Shown: positions 1 through 4,807 of the stretch, piece after piece
How the letters are laid out: each line of letters begins with the position of its first letter
Position numbering within the stretch: position 1 is the stretch's first letter
Assembly (NCBI GenBank): GCA_012514615.1
Contig: JAAYZY010000406.1
Coordinates: 1-5,724 of the forward strand
Direction: 5' to 3'
Source: Chloroflexota bacterium
Lineage (GTDB): Bacteria > Chloroflexota > Anaerolineae > DTPP01
DNA: 5,724 nucleotides
Made by a program: the position numbers and the translations under genes
Notes under the pieces: generated by a model
The model's database searches: none
What the model was told of the DNA's origin: nothing
The model's input: only the letters and a program-made list of their open reading frames with translations

Positions 1-20
1 AGCGACGGCTGACCAGATTA

Positions 21-42
21 CCCCAACGGATGCCGTTTGGGG
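21..42 (+). promoter_or_regulatory. Hairpin in the pyr leader (function unknown)
   Basis: Positions 21-29 (CCCCAACGG) pair with 33-42 (CCGTTTGGGG) around a 3-nt loop, with one unpaired T in the 3' arm. No T-tract follows, so it is not a typical intrinsic terminator. A TGA in frame 1 at 10-12 could end an upstream gene, but too little sequence is visible to say. No convincing promoter is visible in 1-117, so transcription may enter from the left. Confidence 0.35.
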
Positions 43-62
43 CTGCCGGGCGTTTCAGCAGA

Positions 63-80
63 GGGCAGGAGGGCCTGCCC
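63..80 (+). promoter_or_regulatory. Hairpin in the pyr leader, possible anti-antiterminator
   Basis: A perfect 7-bp stem (GGGCAGG at 63-69 with CCTGCCC at 74-80) closes a 4-nt loop. The GGAGG at 68-72, which overlaps the 5' arm and loop, is also complementary to CCTCC at 118-122, the base of the 5' arm of the terminator-like hairpin downstream. The two pairings exclude each other, as expected for an attenuator switch. The alternative helix is only 5-6 bp, so this role is inference. A small 5-bp hairpin (103-107 with 111-115, loop TTC) lies between them. Confidence 0.3.
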
Positions 81-117
81 CATCGAATTCGGAAACCCAA
101 TGCGGCGTTCCGCCGTT

Positions 118-151
118 CCTCCCCACTGTCCCAGTGAGGAGGATTCTTTTT
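118..151 (+). terminator. Terminator-like hairpin before pyrFE (candidate attenuator)
   Basis: CCTCC (118-122) pairs with GGAGG (138-142) and CACTG (124-128) pairs with CAGTG (132-136), separated by one C-A mismatch, with a 3-nt loop. The stem is followed by TTCTTTTT (144-151), giving the form of an intrinsic terminator. Only 18 nt separate the T-tract from the pyrFE ATG, which leaves no room for a promoter, so transcripts reaching pyrFE must read through it. That fits transcription attenuation of the pyr operon. It could instead simply end an upstream unit with incomplete efficiency. Confidence 0.5.
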
Positions 152-169
152 GTCAGGGGGTAGACGTCC

Positions 170-1585
170 ATGTTCTTCGAGAAGCTGATGTACGCCATGG
201 CCAAGAACCGCAGCCTGCTGTGCGTGGGCCTGGACCCGCGCCCGGAGACCTTTCCACCGGAGATCCAGCGTGAAGGCGACCCGATCTTCGTCTTCAACCG
301 CCAGATCATCGACGCCACGCAAGACCTGGTGTGCGCCTACAAGCTGAACTATGCCTTCTACGAGGCCCAAGGGATGGGCGGTCTCGGCGCGCTGCACCGC
401 ACCATGGACTACATCCCCTCGCACCTGCCCATGATCCTGGACTTCAAGAGCGGCGACATCGGCTCCACGGCCAAAGCCTACGCCCGCGCGGCCTTCGAGG
501 TCTGGGGCGCTGACGCGGTGACCATCAACCCCTACGTGGGCTGGAACGCCCTGGAGCCGTTCTGCACCCACAAGGGCCGAGGCGTCTTTGTCCTCTGCCA
601 CACCTCCAACCGCAGCGCCGGCGAGCTCCAAGAAGTCTGGAGCGGCGGCAAGCCTCTCTACCACCGGGTGGCCCAGTTGGCCCAGAACCGTTGGAACGTC
701 TACGGCAACGTCGGCCTGGTGGTGGGCGCCACCTACCCCAAGGCGGTGGCACAGGCCCGCGCCCTGGCGCCGGACCTGTGGTTCCTGCTGCCGGGTGTGG
801 GCGCCCAAGGGGGCGACTTGGAGGCGGCGTTCTCAGCCGGCCTGCGCCAGGACGGCGCCGGTGTTCTGCTCACCGTCTCCCGGGGCGTCAGCCAGGCGGT
901 GGATCCCCGAGAGGCCGCCCTGAAGCTGCGCGACCGCCTGAACGTCTGCCGCGAACAAGCCCTCAGCCAACGGCCAGCCTCAGAAGTGAGCCGCCGCGAT
1001 CCCGGCCTGATCGTCCGCTTGGCCGAGGCCGGCTGCATCCGCTTCGGCGACTTCCTGCTCCACTCTGGCAAGCGTTCGCCCTTCTACATCGACCTGCGCC
1101 TGTTGGCCTCCTACCCCTTCTTGCTGGATGAGGTGGCCACCCTGTACGCCAACCTGCTGGAGGGCCTGACCTTCGACCGCGTGGCCGCCGTGCCCTACGC
1201 CGCCCTGCCCATCGGTACGGCGGTGGCCCTGCGCACCGGCATGCCCCTCATCTACCCCCGGCGGGAAGCCAAGGGCTACGGCACCGCTCGCACCATCGAA
1301 GGGGCCTTCAACCGCGGCGACCGCGCCGTCCTGCTGGACGACTTGGTGACCACCGGCGCCAGCAAGCTGGAAGCGGTGGACGTCCTGCGCGAGGCCGGCC
1401 TGCAGGTGAGCGACATCGTGGTCCTGCTGGACCGCAGCAAGGGGGCCAAGGCTGAGCTGGCGCAGGCCGGCTACCAACTGCACGCCGCCTACACCATGAA
1501 CGAGGCGCTGCAGGCCCTCTCCGACAGCGGCAAGATCAGCGCCGAGGAGCACGGGCAAGTCTTGCGCTGGCTGGAGGCTGAATGA
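170..1585 (+). CDS. pyrFE: Bifunctional OMP decarboxylase / orotate phosphoribosyltransferase (PyrF-PyrE fusion)
   Basis: This 471-residue protein should carry out the last two steps of UMP synthesis in the cytoplasm: orotate plus PRPP to OMP (PyrE), then decarboxylation to UMP (PyrF). Residues 1 to about 262 are a type-2 OMP decarboxylase. It has LCVGLDPRPE at 17-26, the catalytic DxKxxD motif at 91-96 (Asp91, Lys93, Asp96), the phosphate-binding loop LPGVGAQGG at 207-215 and Arg238 in TVSRG. After a linker of about 15 residues, residues 278-471 form the phosphoribosyltransferase, with SGKRSPFYIDLR at 299-310, the Arg/Lys-rich flexible loop near 364-368 and the PRPP-binding motif VLLDDLVTTGASK at 387-399. 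Each half has a full-length appearance. The ATG at 170 is chosen because TAG stops the frame at 161-163, GGGGG at 156-160 is a plausible ribosome-binding site, and the N-terminus matches the family. The stop overlaps the pyrD start. Confidence 0.95.
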   Translation: MFFEKLMYAMAKNRSLLCVGLDPRPETFPPEIQREGDPIFVFNRQIIDATQDLVCAYKLNYAFYEAQGMGGLGALHRTMDYIPSHLPMILDFKSGDIGSTAKAYARAAFEVWGADAVTINPYVGWNALEPFCTHKGRGVFVLCHTSNRSAGELQEVWSGGKPLYHRVAQLAQNRWNVYGNVGLVVGATYPKAVAQARALAPDLWFLLPGVGAQGGDLEAAFSAGLRQDGAGVLLTVSRGVSQAVDPREAALKLRDRLNVCREQALSQRPASEVSRRDPGLIVRLAEAGCIRFGDFLLHSGKRSPFYIDLRLLASYPFLLDEVATLYANLLEGLTFDRVAAVPYAALPIGTAVALRTGMPLIYPRREAKGYGTARTIEGAFNRGDRAVLLDDLVTTGASKLEAVDVLREAGLQVSDIVVLLDRSKGAKAELAQAGYQLHAAYTMNEALQALSDSGKISAEEHGQVLRWLEAE

Positions 1586-2511
1586 CGCCCGACCTGACCG
1601 TTGACCTGTGCGGGGTGCGCTTGCGCAACCCATTGGTGCTGGCCTCCGGCGTGCTGGGCACCGACTCTACCCTGCTGCACCGCGTGGCGCGCACCGGCCT
1701 GGGGGCAGTAACCGCCAAGTCGTGCAGCCTGGAGCCTCGGGCTGGCCACCCCAACCCCACCGTGCTGGATTGGGGCCCAGGGATTATCAACGCCGTGGGG
1801 TTGGCCAACCCGGGGGTGGAGCGGCAGCTCGACATTCTGCAGCGCAGCCGCGAGCTGCTGGCCCCCTACGGCGTAGCCATCTTCGCCAGCATCGTAGGCA
1901 ACACAGTGGATGACTTCGCCCGGGTGGCCGAGCGGGTCAGCCAGGCGCAGCCGGACCTCATCGAAGTGAACATCTCCTGCCCCAACGTCATCTCGGAGTT
2001 CGGTGAGCTCTTCTCCACCCGGCCTGAATCGGCTGCGGCGGTCACCCGGGCGGTGAAAGGGGCCACCGCCATCCCCGTCAGCGTCAAGATCTCGCCCAAC
2101 GTGTCGGATATCGTCTCCGTGGCCCGGGCCGTGGCCGAGGCCGGGGCCAACGCCATCACCGCCATCAACACTGTGGGGCCAGGCATGGTCATCGATGTGG
2201 AAAGCGGCCGGCCGGTGCTCAGCAACAACGAGGGCGGCCTGTCCGGACCGGCCATCCGGCCCATCGCCATCCGCTGCGTCTACCAGATCGCCCGGGCGGT
2301 GCAGATCCCCATCATCGGCACCGGCGGGGTCACCCGCGGCCGCGACGTGGTGGAGATGCTCATGGCTGGGGCCACCGCCGTCGGTGTGGGCTCGGCCGTC
2401 TACTGGGGCGGACCGGAGGTCTTCAGCGACCTGACCGGCGAGCTCAACGACTTCATGGCGGCCCACGGCTACGACAGCCTAGAGAGCATCCGAGGAGTGG
2501 CCACTCGATGA
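1582..2511 (+). CDS. pyrD: Dihydroorotate dehydrogenase B, catalytic subunit
   Basis: This 309-residue FMN enzyme oxidises dihydroorotate to orotate, the fourth step of UMP synthesis. It is a class 1 (cytosolic) form. The catalytic base is Cys133 in VNISCPN (129-135), where the membrane-bound class 2 enzymes have Ser. Other family marks are NPLVLASG near 16-23, Lys46 in TAKSCSLEPR, the substrate-binding NAVGLANPG at 70-78, Lys169, and the FMN phosphate region IIGTGGV (244-250) with AGATAVGVGSA (262-272). The adjacent pyrK identifies subtype 1B, which passes electrons to NAD+ through PyrK. There is no N-terminal membrane segment. The ATG overlaps the pyrFE stop (ATGA), with GGAGG at 1573-1577 only 4 nt upstream, so coupling to pyrFE translation is likely. 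Length is normal for the family. Confidence 0.95.
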   Translation: MTPDLTVDLCGVRLRNPLVLASGVLGTDSTLLHRVARTGLGAVTAKSCSLEPRAGHPNPTVLDWGPGIINAVGLANPGVERQLDILQRSRELLAPYGVAIFASIVGNTVDDFARVAERVSQAQPDLIEVNISCPNVISEFGELFSTRPESAAAVTRAVKGATAIPVSVKISPNVSDIVSVARAVAEAGANAITAINTVGPGMVIDVESGRPVLSNNEGGLSGPAIRPIAIRCVYQIARAVQIPIIGTGGVTRGRDVVEMLMAGATAVGVGSAVYWGGPEVFSDLTGELNDFMAAHGYDSLESIRGVATR

Positions 2512-3326
2512 TTCGCAAGTCGGAGTTGGAGGGACGGTTCCCCCAGATGTGCCGCATCATGGAGATGCACCCGGAGACCTCCCGGGTGACCATCTTCGTC
2601 CTGGATGCCCGCATGGACGCCGAGCCGGGGCAGTTCGTCATGGCCTGGCTGCCGGACCTGGACGAGAAGCCGTTCAGCCTGGTGAACAACAACCCGGTGA
2701 CGCTGGCCGTGGCCCGCGTGGGCGAGTTCACCGAGGCGCTGCACCGTCTGAGCCCGGGCGACCGCCTCTGGGCCTTGGGCCCCCTGGGGCGCGGCTTCAC
2801 CGTGCCGGCGGGGCGGCTGCTGCTGGTCGCCGGCGGGTACGGGGCGGCGCCGCTGCTCTTCCTGGCTCGGCGAGCCCGGGAGGCCGGCCAGGAAGTCTGG
2901 GTGGCCCTAGGGGCGGCGCAGGCCGGGGACCTGCTGCTGACCCGCCACTTCGAGGCCCTGGGCTGCCGGGTGGCTGTGGCCACAGAAGACGGCAGCAGCG
3001 GGCGACAGGGGCTGGTGACCGGGGTGGCCGAGACCCTGCTGGAGGAAGGCGGCGTCACCGCCCTGGCCGCCTGCGGCCCGGCGGCGCTGTTGGACGCCGT
3101 CGCGGAGATGGGCCGCCGCTGGGACCTGCCCACGGAAGTGAGCCGCGAAGCCTACATGCGCTGCGGCATCGGCGTCTGCGGCTCCTGCGCCCACGAAGGG
3201 CGTCTGGTGTGCAAAGACGGCCCGGTCTTCACCGTTCACCCCACGCCCAACGAGGTTTCGCCGCGACAGACTCGCCAACTGCCCGACCTGCAGGTCACCC
3301 AGATGACCCCGCCGCCCAAAGAGTGA
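2508..3326 (+). CDS. pyrK: Dihydroorotate dehydrogenase B, electron transfer subunit
   Basis: This 272-residue iron-sulfur flavoprotein moves electrons from the FMN of PyrD to NAD+. It is a ferredoxin-reductase-like protein. The N-terminal FAD-binding barrel carries the variant motif EKPFSLVN at 53-60, with Lys where RPxS-type proteins have Arg. The nucleotide-binding domain has LLLVAGGYGAAPLLFLA at 104-120 and ACGP at 188-191. The C-terminal [2Fe-2S] site uses Cys219, Cys224, Cys227 and Cys235 (CX4CX2CX7C), followed by the family signature DGPVF. The last spacing is shorter than the longer loop recalled for Firmicute PyrK. About 32 residues, rich in Pro and Gln, follow DGPVF. The ATG overlaps the pyrD stop (ATGA), and GAGGAG at 2492-2497 sits 10 nt upstream. 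It is the last gene of the operon: a large palindrome begins 9 nt after its stop. Confidence 0.93.
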   Translation: MIRKSELEGRFPQMCRIMEMHPETSRVTIFVLDARMDAEPGQFVMAWLPDLDEKPFSLVNNNPVTLAVARVGEFTEALHRLSPGDRLWALGPLGRGFTVPAGRLLLVAGGYGAAPLLFLARRAREAGQEVWVALGAAQAGDLLLTRHFEALGCRVAVATEDGSSGRQGLVTGVAETLLEEGGVTALAACGPAALLDAVAEMGRRWDLPTEVSREAYMRCGIGVCGSCAHEGRLVCKDGPVFTVHPTPNEVSPRQTRQLPDLQVTQMTPPPKE

Positions 3327-3335
3327 CCACAAGCG

Positions 3336-3369
3336 GCGGGGGAGCGTTTCACGTGAAACGCTCCCCCGC
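3336..3369. repeat. Perfect 34-bp palindrome after pyrK, possible terminator
   Basis: Two 17-bp arms are exact reverse complements with no spacer, centred between 3352 and 3353. I checked every base pair. In RNA this would be a very stable GC-rich hairpin placed just after the pyrK stop codon. A further GCGG (3333-3336) and CCGC (3371-3374) could lengthen it with a small bulge. It may end transcription of the pyr operon, although no T-tract follows. Its centre is a parS-like site, so it may serve both DNA and RNA roles. Confidence 0.8.
3345..3360. other. parS: parS-like ParB-binding site 1
   Basis: CGTTTCACGTGAAACG contains the full 14-bp core of the widespread bacterial parS consensus (TGTTNCACGTGAAACA in Bacillus). 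It differs only at the two outermost bases, where the change keeps the palindrome. ParB-family proteins load on such sites to organise and segregate the replication origin region. The site is embedded in the centre of the 34-bp palindrome. Confidence 0.75.
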
Positions 3370-3392
3370 GCCGCCTCCCTACCCCGCTCGGC

Positions 3393-3408
3393 TGTTTCAC
3401 GTGAAACG
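3393..3408. other. parS: parS-like ParB-binding site 2
   Basis: TGTTTCACGTGAAACG matches the parS consensus at 15 of 16 positions, with G in place of the final A. Its centre (3400/3401) lies 48 bp from that of site 1. Unlike site 1 it has no extended GC-rich arms, so a transcription terminator cannot explain it. This makes the parS reading of both sites stronger. No parA, parB or noc gene is in the window. Confidence 0.82.
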
Positions 3409-3630
3409 CCCATTTCGCCCGCCGCCAGGCCACGGGGATCAGCGGGAGCGGGATGCTGCGGGCCACCTCTTCCCCGCAAGGTGGCAGAGATCGCCGCCCA
3501 GGGCGCCGCTGCTTTCGGCAGGTGACTTGGCGCCGGGGGCAGGCCAGAGCCGCACAGAGAACCCTCCAAAGACCGGCCGGCAGCCCCAGCCTGCAGATTC
3601 GCGCCTCCCGGTCACCAAAACGCCCCAAAG
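3409..3630. other. Non-coding stretch with GC-rich hairpins, function unknown
   Basis: I find no credible gene here: the open frames on either strand look like shadows without recognisable domains. Two structures stand out. GCCACCT (3462-3468) and AGGTGGC (3479-3485) form a perfect 7-bp stem with a 10-nt loop. GGCGCC at 3502-3507 and 3529-3534 can enclose an inner CTGC/GCAG hairpin (3509-3512 with 3518-3521). Chance structure is common at this GC content, and I recognise no known riboswitch or small RNA. Confidence 0.3.
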
Positions 3631-3632
3631 TA

Positions 3633-3661
3633 TTGATTATTTCGCGATTCTGCCGTATAAT
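3633..3661 (+). promoter_or_regulatory. Sigma-70-type promoter for the methyltransferase gene
   Basis: TTGATT (3633-3638, 4 of 6 with TTGACA) and a perfect TATAAT (3656-3661) are separated by 17 bp, the preferred spacing. The element lies in an AT-rich island of about 40 bp inside otherwise GC-rich DNA. Transcription would begin near 3668. It separates the methyltransferase gene from the pyr operon as its own transcription unit. Confidence 0.72.
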
Positions 3662-3675
3662 AACGTTAGGAATCC

Positions 3676-4701
3676 GTGCTCCGGAGGTGCCCCCTGTCTT
3701 CGCACAGCGAACCCACCGCACCTGTCCCTCCCGACGCATCAGTCGCGCTGCCCCCTGTCTGCTCGTACGAAGGAAGCGACTACCGCACGGCGTTCTGGGG
3801 CCAAGGCCGAGACTACGAAGACCTGGCCGAGCGCCGGGCGCTGCAGGCCCTCCTGCCTGCCCGCGGCCAGCGTCTGGTGGATATCGGCGCCGGCTTCGGT
3901 CGCCTTTCCGTCTTCTACGATCGTTTCGAGCAGGTCATCTTGGTGGACTACGCCCGCTCTCTGTTGGAAGAAGCACGCCAGCGGCTGGGCGATCGGCCCA
4001 ACCTGCACTACGTGGTGGCCAACGTCTACTCCCTGCCCCTGGTGGATGGCGCGGTGGATGCCCTGCTCATGGTGCGGGTGCTGCACCACATGAAAGACGC
4101 GCCGGCCGCCCTGGGCGAGGTGAGCCGCGTCCTGGCCGGCGGCGGGGCGGCGGTGCTGGAATACGCCAACAAACGCAACCTCAAGGCCATGGCCCGCCGC
4201 AGCCTGCGCCGCGGCCCGGCCAACCCGTTCTCCCCCGAGCCTTGGGAGTTCGTTCCCTTGAACTTCAACTTCCACCCGCGCTGGATGGACGCGCGGCTGC
4301 AGGAGGCCGGCCTCTTGGTGGAGGGGAGCCGCGCCGTCTCTTACCTCCGCAGCGGCGCCCTGAAGCGCTCCCTGCCGCCCAGGCTGCTGGCCGCCGTAGA
4401 CGGCTGGCTGCAGCCCACGGCCCGCTGGGGCGCCTATTCCCCCAGCGTCTTCCTGCGGGCCAGGCGTCTGCGGGGCGCGTCCTTGGCCCAAGGTCCCCTC
4501 TTCCGCTGCCCCGCCTGCGGCCACGCCCCGCTGGAAGAAACGCCGGAGGCCCACGCCTGCCCTGCGTGCGGCCGCCGCTGGCCGGTGGAGAACGGGATCT
4601 ACATCTTCCGCGAAGAGAGCCAGGAGGACCTCAGTGAGCGCCCTGTCGCGACGGCTCGCGATATACCGCCACAAGAAACCGACCGCGCGGTTAATCTGTG
4701 A
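3676..4701 (+). CDS. SAM-dependent methyltransferase with C-terminal Trm112-like zinc ribbon
   Basis: This is a class I methyltransferase of up to 341 residues; the substrate cannot be named. Motif I is LVDIGAGFG (67-75), the acidic end of strand 2 is Asp91 in ILVDYA, and VDALLMVRVLHHM (127-139) covers motif IV. Residues 278-311 form a zinc ribbon, CPAC (278-281) and CPAC (295-298), followed by RRWPVENGIYIF, which resembles Trm112/UPF0434 proteins that end in a YPV-DGIP-like strand. No signal peptide or membrane segment is evident. The recorded start is GTG at 3676, the only conventional start codon before motif I. However, the predicted transcript begins only about 8 nt upstream, while GGAGG at 3683-3687 lies 6 nt before an in-frame CTG at 3694. 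The true protein may therefore begin at residue 7. Residues 1-35 are Pro/Ser-rich and look non-essential. The gene has its own promoter. Confidence 0.85.
   Translation: MLRRCPLSSHSEPTAPVPPDASVALPPVCSYEGSDYRTAFWGQGRDYEDLAERRALQALLPARGQRLVDIGAGFGRLSVFYDRFEQVILVDYARSLLEEARQRLGDRPNLHYVVANVYSLPLVDGAVDALLMVRVLHHMKDAPAALGEVSRVLAGGGAAVLEYANKRNLKAMARRSLRRGPANPFSPEPWEFVPLNFNFHPRWMDARLQEAGLLVEGSRAVSYLRSGALKRSLPPRLLAAVDGWLQPTARWGAYSPSVFLRARRLRGASLAQGPLFRCPACGHAPLEETPEAHACPACGRRWPVENGIYIFREESQEDLSERPVATARDIPPQETDRAVNL
3683..3687 (+). promoter_or_regulatory. Ribosome-binding site pointing to a CTG start
   Basis: GGAGG, extended to GGAGGTG, is the best Shine-Dalgarno match in the short leader. It lies downstream of the GTG at 3676 and ends 6 nt before an in-frame CTG at 3694-3696. 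The GTG itself has only a weak AGGA (3668-3671) at the very 5' end of the predicted transcript. The site therefore favours CTG initiation. Confidence 0.5.
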
Positions 4702-4705
4702 TTAA
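4691..4705. repeat. Short inverted repeat TTAATC-TGT-GATTAA, possible operator
   Basis: Two exact 6-bp arms flank a 3-bp spacer and overlap the methyltransferase stop codon. This AT-rich element stands out in GC-rich DNA just upstream of a weak -10-like TACACT (4717-4722). It could be a regulator-binding site for the ABC transporter gene. No matching regulator is visible, and the promoter reading is weak because no good -35 box is correctly spaced. Confidence 0.3.
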
Positions 4706-4745
4706 TGTCCGAGGCCTACACTAGGAGGCGTTGCACCTGACTTTG

Positions 4746-4783
4746 TGGCCAGGGGGCCATGGAAGGCGAGCCCCCCTGAGCCA
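4746..4783 (+). promoter_or_regulatory. Hairpin upstream of the ABC ATPase gene
   Basis: TGGC (4746-4749) pairs with GCCA (4780-4783), and CAGGGGG (4750-4756) pairs with CCCCCTG (4772-4778), with A4779 bulged and a loop of about 15 nt. No T-tract follows, so it is not a standard terminator. It ends 7 nt before the Shine-Dalgarno sequence and could affect mRNA stability or translation. Confidence 0.35.
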
Positions 4784-4790
4784 GGCATGT

Positions 4791-4800
4791 AAGGAGGTGA
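4791..4800 (+). promoter_or_regulatory. Full-length Shine-Dalgarno sequence
   Basis: AAGGAGGTGA is complementary over all ten bases to the usual 3' end of bacterial 16S rRNA. It lies 7 nt before the ABC ATPase ATG at 4808 and fixes that start. It implies strong translation initiation for this gene. Confidence 0.9.
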
Positions 4801-4807
4801 CCCCTAG

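Noticed and set aside
129..142. PyrR-binding-like sequence: CAGTGAGG at 132-139 fits the CNGNGAGG pattern of PyrR loops.
   Set aside because: The stem that would present the CAGTGA loop is only 3 bp (129-131 with 138-140), and the same bases form a better hairpin in the terminator-like structure. An eight-base degenerate match is not enough.
1489..2466. Long reverse-strand open frame (325 codons) opposite pyrD.
   Set aside because: It is a shadow of pyrD in GC-rich DNA: low-complexity Gly/His/Asp-rich translation, no domains, and it crosses a well-supported operon on the other strand.
3236..3739. Reverse-strand frame containing two FHVK repeats.
   Set aside because: The repeated peptide is just the two parS palindromes read as codons. 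There is no domain, and it crosses the forward promoter.
3688..3760. 12-bp direct repeat TGCCCCCTGTCT at 3688-3699 and 3749-3760.
   Set aside because: The copies are in different reading frames, C-rich and lack flanking structure. Chance or slippage is sufficient, though the first copy lies over the putative CTG start.
2549..4093. Very long forward open frame overlapping pyrK, the parS region and the methyltransferase.
   Set aside because: The translation is Gly/Arg/Pro-rich without motifs, and it runs through the 34-bp palindrome and the promoter. It is a GC-bias artefact.
4597..4640. Possible frameshift or truncation at the methyltransferase C-terminus.
   Set aside because: The frame stays open and sensible through the zinc ribbon to 4701. 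The last 30 residues are polar and unstructured, but nothing shows a broken gene.
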